Positions 25,801 to 38,891 of a stretch of 64,000 bases of DNA are shown one piece after another. Both the position numbers and the translations under genes were made by a program. How positions within the stretch are numbered: position 1 is the stretch's first letter; each line of letters starts with the position of its first letter. Under the pieces are notes generated by a model. It made no database searches and was not told the DNA's origin. It saw nothing but the letters and a program-made list of their open reading frames with translations. The DNA lies in assembly GCA_021613535.1 (NCBI GenBank), contig CP075495.1, forward strand, positions 6,510,001 through 6,574,000, given 5' to 3'. This DNA comes from Adineta vaga. Lineage: Eukaryota; Rotifera.

Positions 25801-28800
25801 AAATAAAGCACTTCGTTTAGCAGCAGCACGTGAAAGTGTAACAGGAGCACCAACTGATTTTGGTCTTGAAAGAAAAGGTATGTTATCATATAATTTCTTC
25901 TTTTTTTTAATATCATTGACGCATATCATTACTCAACTTCACTCTCTTTCTTCCGCCGTGTTTTTCGTTCCTCTAGCACGTATTCATCGTGGTTCGTACA
26001 ATTGATACATACAAAACTATACATTAAACGCCTTGATCATCTTTTTTCTTTTATTACTATCTATCTATAAATATATACACGCATCACCCGTATTCATTGA
26101 AATAAAATAAAAAAGAAATAACCATGTTCCTCTTAGACTTTGCTTGTCTTACGCTGATGTTTTGTCGCTATTATTGTTGTTTCCCATATTGAAATACATA
26201 TTAATAGTACATTTAAAGCTAGTTTGTGTTCCCTTGATTGGTTTTGTCTTGGAAAACAGATTTTATGTTTTCTTTCTTGTAGTATTAGCGACAACATATA
26301 GACTAACAGTTGTTACAGCGGATAAATTTGGTAGTGGAACAAATGCTAATGTTTACATATACATATTTGGAAAACATAATGATACAGGTTTGATTTATTT
26401 TCAATAGAAAGGAAAGATTTGATAGAATGTTTGGTTTCTTTTTTGTCACAATATAGGAAAAGTTCCATTAACAACATCAAAAACACACAATGATCCATTT
26501 GAACAAGGTCATGAGGATGTATTCGAAATTGAAGCTATGGATATTGGCGAACCGACAAAGATTAAGTAAGATTTGTTAATACAAGAAGAGAAAAAACACA
26601 TCAATCTATTTTGTAGAATTGGTCATGATAATGCTGGTCTCCGACCGGATTGGTTATTAGAACGAGTTGAAATTGATGTACCAAAATTGGGTCATACATG
26701 GGTATTTCCATGTGGTAAATGGATTAGTAAATCTAAAGGTGAAGGTCAATTAGAAGTAGAACTTTATCCAAAATCTATGGCTGGTTCAGTTTATAAACCA
26801 CGTAAGAATAAATGAATGAAAAGAAAAATGTTTTTTGAAACTTACATTTTACATTCATTTGAATAGATGTTCCATATGAAATTAAAGTAGTTACATCGAA
26901 AAAATCAGGTGCCGGAACTGATGCTAATGTTTTTATCGAAATTTACGGTATAGAACAGACCACTGGTGAAGTTTTCCTCTGTAGTAAAACTGATCGAAAG
27001 GGAAAATTTCAAACTGGTTCGACTGATACATTTGTACTTGAACTCGAAGATGTTGGCGATGAAATTGAAAAAATTCGTATTGGACATGATAATCATGGCT
27101 TCGGTAAGGTTTTATCGAATATTTTCAATCGTATATCATCATTATTTCATCATCGATAGGTGCTGCATGGCATTTAGATCATGTTGAAATTCGTCGATTA
27201 TTAAAAGGTGCAAAAACGAAAACATATGTGTTTCATTGTGATCGTTGGTTTGCTAAAAATGAAGATGATCATAATATTGTACGAGAACTTGTACCAGAAA
27301 GAGTCATCGAAGAAAAACTCGACAAACGAGGACAATTACAAGTACGAGAAAAAGAAGTTCGAGATCGACTTGAAAGTATGTAAAACTATCAAGTTTATAA
27401 TCTATATTTTTCTAAAAAAAAAATAAATTTGTTTTTTATTTCAAGTGAAACAATATACAGTTGATGTTTATACCGGAGATTTACCTCGTTGTGGAACAGA
27501 TGCAAACGTATTTTGTACTATCTATGGAGACAAAGGTGATACAGGTGAACGTGAATTAGCACATTCTGAAACACATAAAAACAAATTTGAAAAGAAACAA
27601 GTTGATCGATTTAAAGTTGAATGTGCCGATTTAGGAAATATCTATAAGTTAAAAATTCGACATGATAATAAGGGTTTATTTGCTGATTGGTTCTTGGGAA
27701 AAGTTGAAGTTATTGATGATATAAGAACATATGTATTCTTCTGTGAACAATGGTTAGCAAAAGGAAAAGGCGATTCAAAAATTGATCGAACACTTTATGA
27801 AAAAGTAAATTTTGTTTGTTTTATTCTTCTCTTAATTCTTAATTAATGTTTTTTCATCATAGGATTATCAAGGTTCAAAGAGTAGTTTGGGATCTATTCC
27901 TCGTTCAGTTGGTGGTTCACGAGCAACATTAGCATCGAATGAAAGTGACAATAAAAACGAACCATTTCATCGTAATCAAAAAAAGAATATCATGTCAAGT
28001 ATCGCTGAAGAATCTCGAGATCCAACTGAAGAAGGTATTCCATATACTGTTCGAGTTAAAACTGGTGAAGCACGTGATGCTGGAACATCAGCACATGTTT
28101 TTATACGTTTGATTGGTCGTAAAGGTCGGCAAACACGTTTAATACCATTAGAATTGATGCAACGACAACGTTTTGAACCGGGCAAAGTTGAAACATTTTC
28201 TTTACAGGAATCGGATATTGGTGACTTAGAAGTTGTTGAAATTGAACATGATGGTGAAACATTAGCTGATAGTTGGTATTTAGATGATGTTACAGTTGAA
28301 ATGCCAACGAAAGGACGAGCATTTTATTTTCTTTGTAACCAATGGTTATCAAGAGAAAAAGGTGATGGACGAATAAAACGAATACTTCGAGTACAAGATT
28401 CGAATCAAGGATCATTTCGTCCATGTAAAAATGTCTTTTTCTTAATTATAGTATATCTATACTTTTTGTTGTTTAGTAATTCCATATGAAATAACATTTT
28501 ATACAGGAGATGTTGAACATGCTGGATGTGATTGTGATGTTAGTTTGAAATTATTTGGTACAAATGGTTCATCATCAGAACATGTTATCAGGAAAGACGA
28601 AGGAGTTTTTGAACGTGGTTCAATTGATCCATTTAAATGTGAATTAGATGATGTTGGTGAACCAATTAAATTACGTGTAACAATTATACCGAAAGGTAAA
28701 AAAGGTCGACATCGATGGTTTTTACAAAATATTGATCTTGTTAAACATACAAAACAAAATGAACGACAAAAATCCTACTTTTTTGGTTTAAATGATTGGA

Positions 28801-30312
28801 TATCGAAAGAAACCGAATTTTTTCGTGATATACCAATAACAAAACGTGGAAAAGCATTGATTAAAGAAACAAATTATCGTGTTATAACAAAAACAAGTGA
28901 TCTCAGTGGTGCATCTTGTGATGCTAATGTTTTCATTGTTATTTCTGGTAAAAGATACACGAATTTTTGCTTTCTTGTTTCATATAAACGATGATTCATT
29001 TTATTTTTCATTAGGTCAAAATGGCGATAGTGGAGAATTAGAATTAAAACATTCATCCACTCATAAAAATAAATTTGAACGTAATCATGAAGATGTTTTT
29101 ATGTTTGAAAATATTCTCAGTTTGGGTCCGTTAACAAAATTACGTATACGACATGACGATACATCAATTAAAAAATCATGGCATTTAGAATATGTTCAAA
29201 TTGAAGATACTCATACGGGTGAATCATATATGTTTCCATGTGATAAATGGTTATCATCGTCAAAAGAAGATCGACAAATTGTACGTGAACTTGTATGCAG
29301 TAATGATTCATCCAATAGTAGTCGCCGAGGATCACTTACACCTTCAGGTAAAGTTCCATATGAAATTGAAGTAACAACTTCAGATAAACAACAAGCTGGA
29401 ACCACTCAACATGGATGGATTATTCTTGAAGGAGCAAAGAAGAGATCAGAAAAATTCTATATGAAAAATTTACCGCATAAGAAGATTTTACGAGGGTATG
29501 TGTCTTTCTTTTTTGAAATGAAGTTTATCTATTCAAATAAATTTCATAGTGGACAAACAGATGTATTTACATTCGAATGTCGATCTCTTGGTGAATTACG
29601 TCGTATTATTTTGGGACATGAAGAACGCCCTGAATATCCACTTAGATCATATGATGGTCGGGAAGCTATGTGGCATGTAGCACATGTGACTGTTACTGAT
29701 CCATCAACAGGAACAAAGTAAGAAAGAATTTCTTTGCTTTATTCTTCTTGTATATCAAAATCGTTTTGCTACTCTTCTTAGATATGATTTTCCTATTCGT
29801 CAATGGCTTGCTATTAATAATGATGGTGATGCTTTTGAATGTGTCGGCAAAAAAGAAGATTCTGTCACACAACAACGTCATCGTCAACCAACGAAATATA
29901 AAATTATTGTTCATACTGGTGATGTTTCACATGCGGGTACAGACGCAAATGTATCAATTATTCTCTATGGTACTTTGGGAGATACAGGTACTCGTGCATT
30001 AAAACAAAAAGGTCGTAATTTATTTGAACGTAAGCAAGTTGATGAGTTCATTATTGAATGTTTGGATTTAGGTAAGAAAAAAATGTTCTTTTAAATCTAA
30101 AAAACAATTCTATATTGAAATAAATAGGTAACTTAACAAAATTACATATTGAACATGATAATGCTATGTTATCTCCTGATTGGTTTCTTGATAAAGTTGA
30201 AGTAATTAATACGGAAACTGATGAAACAGTTTTATTTCCATGTAATCGATGGCTTAGTAAAAAACATGACGATCACGAAATTCAACGAGATCTTTTACCA
30301 ATGCATACTTAA
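19830..30312 (+). CDS. LOXHD1: LOXHD1-like protein with 17 PLAT domains (one frame break)
   Basis: LOXHD1 proteins are strings of PLAT/LH2 beta-sandwich domains that act at the membrane-cytoskeleton of hair-cell stereocilia. Exons: 19830-20133, 20193-20231, 20284-20687, 20753-20957, 21004-21254, 21320-21454, 21513-21657, 21721-21962, 22127-22371, 22655-22790, 22851-23098, 23155-23392, 23451-23500, 23561-23633, 23710-23794, 23870-24140, 24197-24297, 24346-24437, 24500-24645, 24706-24807, 24862-24910, 24969-25142, 25197-25295, 25358-25413, 25475-25549, 25600-25658, 25723-25877, 26289-26387, 26457-26565, 26617-26801, 26867-27103, 27160-27375, 27446-27804, 27863-28424, 28477-28947, 29015-29495, 29550-29717, 29782-30071, 30128-30312; about 2,510 residues. 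Each unit repeats Y-V-TG-K-GAGTDA-V-LYG, then HDN-W-LD, F-C-WL and DG-I-RE. The N-terminus is His/Asn-rich. Introns between units are usually phase 1. The junction 21454/21513 is out of frame by one base (see findings). Confidence 0.94.
22028..22033 (+). other. candidate 6-nt microexon in LOXHD1
   Basis: Between exons 21721-21962 and 22127-22371, TTTATAG at 22021-22027 is followed by AGAATG and a strong donor GTAAGG at 22034. Both neighbouring exons meet in phase 1, and 6 nt keeps the frame, inserting two residues (G-I becomes E-N-G-I) in an inter-PLAT linker. With it, the 164-nt gap becomes two introns of 65 and 93 nt, closer to the gene's norm. Not proven; it could be a chance match. Confidence 0.4.
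25977..26005 (+). other. candidate alternative last exon of LOXHD1
   Basis: In the 411-nt interval after exon 25723-25877, a pyrimidine-rich acceptor (TTCGTTCCTCTAG, ending 25976) opens a phase-matched exon that adds nine residues and stops at TGA 26003-26005. An AATAAA signal follows at 26101-26106. Use of it would give a short protein with nine PLAT domains. The same start could also be a 15-nt cassette exon (25977-25991, donor GTTCGT). Inference only. Confidence 0.35.
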
Positions 30313-30316
30313 TAAA
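30311..30316 (+). terminator. AATAAA overlapping the LOXHD1 stop codon
   Basis: The TAA stop (30310-30312) is embedded in TAATAAATC. If used, the signal gives an almost absent 3' UTR; a second AATAAA lies at 30596-30601, about 100 bp before the next gene. Confidence 0.4.
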
Positions 30317-30702
30317 TCTGTGATAATTTTATTTTTCTATTTACCTCAGTGAATAGAATCGACTCATGAATACACTTACGACCATAATAAAGACAAGTTA
30401 ATGTGCTTTTTCACTTTTTTGTAATAGAAACTTGTAAGAAAAAGCGTCGAATTAATACCAACAACATAATATATATGTATACATATGTGGGTGTTGTGTG
30501 TGTGCGTGTGTGTATTTCTCATCTCCGTTTTCTTTTTTCGTTTGGCTTGACTCTATACGCATCTTTTGTTTTTTACCATTGTTGTTTCTAACATTAATAA
30601 ATGGTTTTTTTTCGTAATCAGAAAAACAATGAGTCTTATTCACATCATGACAATCAATACCAGTTCATCAATTATGGCGCGATCTTTTCTTAGTAAAAAA
30701 AA
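30313..30702. other. spacer between LOXHD1 and the polycystin-like gene
   Basis: 390 bp between two same-strand genes, with a TG-rich stretch near 30480-30515 and AATAAA at 30596-30601. No gene. Confidence 0.6.
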
Positions 30703-33700
30703 ATGCGATTGATCGACCAACAGCTCCTCATTCTATTTCTTATCTACAGTTGTTTATCTTCGGTATTCAGTTTCATTGAAAACTATGGAACTTGTCGAAC
30801 TAATCCCTTAACATTCGATGTTATAGAGGAACATTTAACATCAATTTCAAATCTCTATTTTCTTTTTGGTATAAAAATTCATCGACCATTTATGAATGAA
30901 TATGATCAAACTCATGCTGACGCAAGTTTATTTATTCTCGTTGTTTGTAAAAGAAATTCGTCAGATTGTATTTTAAGTGATGGTTCACTACCATCGAAAT
31001 ATAAACTTAGTTTTACAATAAACGGTGTACCCTATACTGATAAACATTCGAAAATTGATCATCTATGGCGTCGAACAAAACTTGTTAATTATGATTTTCT
31101 TTATGAACCATTTCATTCTCATGCATGGTATGATGAATCGAAGAATCCAGAAGATTCTATTTGGAATCGTTTTATTATGAATAGTAACTATTGATCAGTC
31201 AAGATTTGTTAATATGAGTAATATATTTTAGTGAATTCTAATGAATATGAAAATATTCATGCAAAATGGGTAATGAAATGAAAATTAATTTCTAATTTGA
31301 ACATATAGACTTCGATAAATCATATTTTATAGGTTGAATTCGATGTAAAAATAAGTGATGCTGGTATACAATTTATTGAAGGAGAACAAATATATAATAA
31401 TATATCTGTTCAACAATTTCTATTACGTATAGAAATCTCTTTTCCAATTGATTTTCTATACTTAATCAATTGATATTTAGATTTTTTTGTTCCAACATTT
31501 CAATGTTTACAACCACCGATAATCTATTTCGATGATTTTATTGCAAGTCGAACATATCTATCTGCTTTTCATTTTCAACTATCATCAGATCAATGTCATC
31601 TACATAAATATACATGTCATCTACAAATGAGACGAATCCAATTCGATCAATTTGGAATTGAACATCAGATAGTTAATCAAAGTGGTTCAATTAACATTAC
31701 AACAAACCATTTATCTTTATTTACACAACGAATTTTTAATGAACAGGCAATAAAATCAACGAATTTTATTGATCATATTTCTGAACAAGTAATCATTGAA
31801 AATAATTCTTATTCATATGATACAGAAATGTATCGTAATGCTACGTGTATTAATAAAAATTCGATTACATCAAGAGAATTTCTTTTATGTACACAAGATT
31901 ATATTAAAAATGAATTTTTTATACGAACATATCGTATCGATATTATCCTATGTGAATCATTAATATTAGAAATTGAACAATGTCAATTTTCACGTTATAA
32001 GTAAATCAAATAATTGTAGAAGAGAGAATTATATGTTTGTTTTTGCTTTTTATTAAGATATGTTTTGGGTGAAACTTCACGATTGTTTTTACCAATTAAA
32101 GGTGATAATATCAAATTTATTGGTTTTATTCGACTTTCACAAGATTTACCAGATGATGAATGGTAATAATACTTGAAATGTCTTCTTGTCTTATATCGAA
32201 TATCTTTTCATTGATTAATAATGCTATAATCAATTTTAGGACAAATTATCTGAATACAACTTATGATAAAATCTATGTATCTCAGCTAATACATTCTTAT
32301 GATTATACAATCGAAATCAAGACTGATATAAACAGTTTAAATACAGTTCTTCGTTCCTATCAAATAATCACTGATCAAAACTATATCTGTCATCTCCTAT
32401 GTCATGATAATTGTGTTCAACAATCTCCAGATCATTCCGATTACATCGTATCTTCATCAATTATCAAAGTTATTTTATTTTGTGTTAAATGTGATTTCTA
32501 TCAAATATATAAACAACTTGATCGTACTATGATTTCTAAATTTTTAATTATCTCCCGTGACATAGCATTATTAGAAATTAGACTGATCAATCCGATTGAA
32601 CAATTAATTATCAATTGTATTAATGATCAAAATGAAATATTAACTATTCGTACAAATTTTCGTTTGAACAATTCAAATCATACATCTCAATCATTTTCTT
32701 GTACAATTAATCCAATGAAATTCTATCCATATCATGATGAAATTATTCTTGAATGTCAAAATTTTACAACTCGTGCTGATGTCGTCGTTTGGGCAGTTAC
32801 AAATCAAAGTAATCTATCTATATAAATCAAGACATTTCTTTTTTTTTATTCTTTGTTTTTTTTTATAGAAGATGAATTAATTCGTTTTTTGTTAAATCCA
32901 TTGTATATAACAAATGAAGTTTTTAATTCAACATTTCGAATGAAAATCAATGGTCTTCCACATGGTGATATAGTTGTATTAGAAATCAGTTCATACTTAT
33001 TTTCTATAACTGATATTTATGAATTAACAGTATTAAGTTTAAGTGATACATTGATAATACAAATGAATATTGCGTTAGAATGGAATTATTTTTCTAGTGT
33101 AAATAAATCTCTTTCTTTTTTCTTACTTTAGAAACATTATTTATCTTCTAGGCATTTCATTTATTGAATGAATATTTAAATATATATGAAAATGACTTCT
33201 ATCTGTTGAATCAATCTTCGAATTCACGTCTACAACTTGTCGGTCTTAATCAAACAATATTTTTAACAACTATTATTAGTTATTATCGTTCAATATTGTA
33301 TTATATCGATGAAGAATTACTTTACATGAAAGCAATTGACTTTTCACAAAAGATTTATTCACTTGTATGTTTTCAATCAAAGAAATTCTATGTTTATATA
33401 TCCAATCTTTTCTTTCATATATATAGATTTCTACACATTTATTTAGATATAAAGCTTTCTATCCTGAATCGGGTAATATCTATCTAAATCAATATATTTC
33501 TCTTTTAATCCAATTATTTTCTCATCCAAAGATTGTTCCATATCAAGTCTATCATTTACTTCGGTATGAAATGAAACTTAAAGAAAATATTGTCCTTCAT
33601 CAATTCGAATATTCATATTGTTTTCTAGACATACAATGAAATTTATTTCTGCATCTTTACCAGATACATCACTCGTATTTCTCAATAAACTATTCGATCT

Positions 33701-36700
33701 TTGTATTACTTTACGTATATATATTAATCATCCGAAATCTTTACCTATATCCACAATAACGGATGCAAATAGTTTATTTCAATTTAATCAAATGATTAGT
33801 CGAATATTAACAATGATTCATCATCAATACATTTTCAATAAATATTCAGATAGTCGAATACAATATATCAATGATGGACCCATTGATTTCTTTATTGATA
33901 TGCCAATACCATTTCTTACAAAACGATGGGCCCTAACATTTAGTCCATCTTTATCGCATTCGAAATTAACTGCAGGTAATTCTGTACAATAATCTAATTG
34001 TTCACTTTATAAACATAATCTAGGTATTATTTATTATCCTCATGAATATATTCCAATTTATCATAAAACATCTACGACAATATCGATTGATTATCTAATT
34101 GGTCAATTATTTTCTATTGAACAAAGTAATTTCACTCGATTGAATTCTTCCTCACAGATATCGTTTTCACTAACACAAGACTATTTGGATACATCGAATT
34201 TATTACAACAGTATTTTTTCAAAATTCTCCTAACACGTATTGGAAAAAATCATTATTCACATAAATTTTCTTTTCAAACAAATACAACGAAATTAGCTCG
34301 AAATTTATCATTTATTTTTCTTGAATTACCAAATTCACCGAAATATGTTTTTACAATTGATATTCTTTACAGTAAATCATGTTCGAAAGATAAACGAAAA
34401 CAAGAAAAAAGTCATAGATATACAATTCAAATGAATTTATGGCGAACGAATCATTTTGTTTATTCCATACCGATTATATCATCAGCAGTCATATGTGGAT
34501 ACATCGAAGTTTCCTCAAAAGAAACAACGATTCAAAATATAAAACGAACAGGAAAATTTCTTGTAATTGAAACAGGTTGTTATGCATTTGAACAAAATAT
34601 CTATGAAGACTATTATTCAAAAGTATTGATCAATTCAGTTCTATAATTCATAAATAGTTGATGAATTTCTTTAGTTACTAAATGATAAATGTCAATTATT
34701 GAATGAGAATAAAAATGAATTAGACGATATTTTATTATCTAATGCTCATCTTACATGTCATTGTCAATCATCGATAAGGAAATACTTTATTCTTTGTCAA
34801 CCAAAATCGATTCTTGTTCAATTTGAAGTCAATGCTCAAACTTGGTTGCATTTCTATATTTACCTTTCTCTATTACTTCTAATCTTTTTACTTCTCGGTC
34901 TCTATGTCATATATAAAGATACATTAGAGGATTATGTATGTAGAATTTCGAAAAAATTATTCATTCATTCATTCATTGATTTAATTTTCTTAGAAACCAC
35001 TTGTAAATTTTGTAACTGATAATCAACTTGCTGCAATTAATGTTCATCGATATCAATTGACGATTTTTACAGGTCTTCAACAATCAACAATGAAAGATTT
35101 TCAGATCTATATTCGTTTAATCGGTGATAAATGTCATGATATATCGCATTGTTTAAATCTTAATTTATCAAATGTATTTCAACGTGGTAGTGTCGATCAA
35201 TTTCTACTCACATCATTTCTTGATATAGGTAAACTTACTCTCAGTATTGATTTCAATTTATTTTTCATTTATCTTCAGGTCAAATTGTTGCTTTGAATAT
35301 GTGGCATAATGAAATTAATAATCAATGTGATTTCTATATTCGTCATTGTATTTTATATGATTATAATCGTCATCGAATATATTATTTTTGTTGTTATACA
35401 TGGTTATCATTACGTAAAGGTTTGAATATAATCAATGAAATATTCTATGTTGCACAAGAAGTTGATCAATATGCATTTGGTCATTTGTTTCTTTCTACCT
35501 ATTCTTGGTTGTATTATCATTATCATTTATTAAATTCAATTTTTTCCAAACAAAAAATGAATACATTATCGAGAATTTATCGATTAAATTTCTACTTTTG
35601 TTTAATTATATTTCAACTTTATATTATTCAATTGATTATTTTTACATGTCGATCAATGAATATTCATCAACGATGTGTTTATTTGTTTCCAGGATTTCTA
35701 TTTTTTGTTGATCAATCATTTGTGACATCCGGTTGGATGGAAATCTATCAAGTAATTTCGAAAGAGAATCTATCTACGGATACGATTAACATCTTTCCTT
35801 GTTTTTGATCACTAGATAATTCGTTTGAATTTATTTTCATCATTTTTCATTGCAATAATCGTAAGTTTAATCATAGCATTTCTTACACCAATTTTTCTTT
35901 GGATGTTAACTTGTTTAACAAATCAATTGAAACTTTATGAACAACTTTCAAATGTTTCAACATATTATCCACATACAAATAATTTACATTCGACAATCTA
36001 TACAATTGCATCGAGTATAAATGATTTAAATTCATATCGTGAAGATATTGAACAATTTCGATATATTCATAAATTTGATTTACAACATCGTTTAAGTATT
36101 AGTACAATAGGAGAAAATGAACAAAGAATTTCTTCATCAGATACTGAAATTCGACAAAATAATAATAATGCTTTTGATGAACAAATAGTTCATCAAAATG
36201 AAATAATAGATGATGATAAACATTCCTCATCAACGGATCTTTCTCAATCAAGTGTACAAATACAAAACATTGTAATTCCTACAATGAAATTAAAAGTGAA
36301 TTGGTTAGTTTAATCCCGGCAGGCTTCATATTTCATATAAATCTTAATCTTCATCTGTTGTTTAGGCCGAAAATACCTTCACAACCTTCATATCGTATGT
36401 ATGTATTTTATTCATCTCTATACTATGGATTATCGCTTCTTCTTGTTATGTCATCTATTATCTGTATGTATGCAACGATGAAAACATTTACAGAAATTGA
36501 AAATTATTTTCTCACATCAACTATTATCTTTATTCATATTTTAACAATATTATTTACATTAGTATTTGAATTAATCTTTATTTTATTACTATCATTGTTA
36601 AATGCAACAGTTTTTCGATTAACTGATGAAGAAAAATTCATTTCACCTATCATTGAAGTAAATTCATATAGATAAATTAATTGATTTCTTTCTTTCTTTC

Positions 36701-38891
36701 TTTTTCTTATTTAGGTTCCTATTGCATCTATTCAAGATATTGAACAAACAAAATTAAATCATACATTTATTCTTAATCGAGATGTAACATTAACTGATGT
36801 TCAATTACGTGAACGTATACGGGAACGTTTTCTTGAATCATCGATTATTCGAGCTGTTAGAGATGTTATTGGTTATGTTTTATTTATGATTATTATCATC
36901 ATGGTTTTTGCGGAAAGGTGTATATTTCGATATTTGATTACTTATAATTAAACGTCAAACAACTTTTCATTTAGATCACGAAATGTTGAAACACGTTTAA
37001 CTATGCGCCAATATACGTTACAATTACTTCTCCGTGAAGATATTTTTCAAAATATCGATTATATACCTGATACAATGGTTTGTTATTCTTTGAACAAAAA
37101 AAAAGATTTCGAATTTAGTGTATTTGCATACACATGAATAGACTTGGATAAATTATATCATTGAAAATCGTCTATTTCTTCAACATAAAGATTATTCTTG
37201 TCAGAAAGATACATGTAACTATGTTCAAATTCGTATGTATGGATATTTTCGATGATTTTTCTATTAAGAAATCTTTTAATTTGATATCTAGCTGATTCAC
37301 CATTGTATCTTAGTAAAAGTATTCGTATACGTCAAGTACGTGTTGAACGAAAAGAATGTCATAAAAGAATACAAACATTTTTTCAACCTTTATTACCACC
37401 AAATTGTTTTGTTGGTGAAGATAATTTAATCAATGATGAATCATATGTTCTTCATGGACAACAACAATGTTCCGGTTGGAATCTTTCATTATCAAATTCA
37501 AAATGTCAAGATATATGTAATTATACAACTATATGGTCAGCATTCTCAACGAAACAAATTCTAAAATTCTATAAAACATTTGAATCACCATGGTATTATA
37601 TGTTTCATCTATCACCAAAAGAAACCGTATGTTAATCAACAAGATTTGTATCTAGTAAATAAAAGAATATCTATTCAAAGGTAGAACGATGTAATCGTAA
37701 AAGAAAATATTATGATTTAGAAAAATGTATGAAGAAATTTAACGATAGAAAGATTTCGATTTTGATATATTTAGATAAATGGCTTGATGATAAAACGGTC
37801 GTTATTATTATCGAAGGAAATTTATATTCTCCTCAAACATCATCGATGATATCTTTTGTATTAAATATTGAAAAAAATGAATATGGTATTATTGATAAAC
37901 ATATATTTATTGAAGTATCAGATTATGTTTTGACAACAACAGATGATCAAATTAAAAAACAGAATGATACAGAAGAAACAATCGAATTCAATGCTGATAA
38001 TGAGAAACAATTTGTTATTACACATTATTTATTTGCATTACTATTATGTTTTATTGTAAGTATTGAATTCAGAATAAGAAATTCTTCTTTACTCCTATAT
38101 AAATACTCGTGTGCGAAGATGAAAGAATTTTTATTGATAATTTCTATTCTCTTTTGACAAATATCAAATTTTAGTTTACAACAAAATTATTCGATGTAGC
38201 AAAATTTACTCGAAATTTTGGTTTATATGGTTTAGTATTTTTTCTTCGTACATTATCGAATATAATCGATGGTATTCTCTTGATACTCTGTTGTTATTAT
38301 TTTCTTTTATTCTATTTCGATCATAAAGTTCTTCAATTAAATAATCTTATTCAATCATTAAATATTCATCAATTATTTATTTCATTCCGTGTATTAATTG
38401 TCAATAATAGAATCATCAATCATTTGATTGGTTTAATATGTCTCTTTGCAATCTTTAAATTTCTTTATTTATTAAAATTTAATCCGAAAACTTATCTTCT
38501 TGCGGAAACTATTTATAAATCAGCAGAAGGATTTAGTACCATATTATTTTTTGCTTTTATGAATTATTTTATCTTTACATTAATTGGTCGATTACTTTTT
38601 TCGCATGAAGAAAATTTCCGAACATTTCTCGTTGCTTTTCGTGTTGTTCTGATTTCTTCGATTAAAGATGCTGCATCAACAGATACGATTATTCCAATAA
38701 CGCTTATTCGTGCACTTTGGCAATTCTGTCTATGGCTTTTTTCAGCGAAAATTATCGAATATTTTCTCATTTCATTTGTTATACAAAAATTTTCAAATAT
38801 TAGAAAAAATCATCAATTAACGGATGAAGAAAGAATTGTTGGAAGAATCTTTCAAACATTCTGGACTTATTTTGCTTTTAATAAGAAATAG
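30703..38891 (+). CDS. polycystin-1-like membrane protein (GPS-like motif, PLAT, channel domain)
   Basis: Polycystin-1 family protein, expected in cilia or plasma membrane as a mechanosensory or channel subunit. Exons: 30703-31183, 31232-31269, 31333-31426, 31481-32000, 32058-32162, 32240-32808, 32869-33098, 33152-33364, 33427-33563, 33629-33975, 34024-34622, 34675-34935, 34994-35228, 35279-35751, 35816-36303, 36366-36657, 36715-36917, 36975-37077, 37142-37232, 37292-37626, 37681-38055, 38175-38891; frame closes at 2301 residues. A signal peptide (LLILFLIYSCLSSVFS) precedes a ~1,100-residue ectodomain without recognisable PKD repeats, perhaps REJ-like. A Cys-rich GPS-like stretch (LTCHC, ~1138) and the first TM (~1165-1187) follow. 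Then come a PLAT domain (YQLTIFTGLQ..., ~1200-1310), many TM helices, the polycystin loop (SIRIRQVRVERKEC) and a final channel-like block of TM helices (2063-2301). Confidence 0.88.

Noticed and set aside
26144-26407. Open frame with a hydrophobic N-terminus running into PLAT domain 10, suggesting a second gene start
   Set aside because: It begins at TTG and has no in-frame ATG; the exon at 26289 has the usual phase-1 acceptor, so it is more simply an intron.
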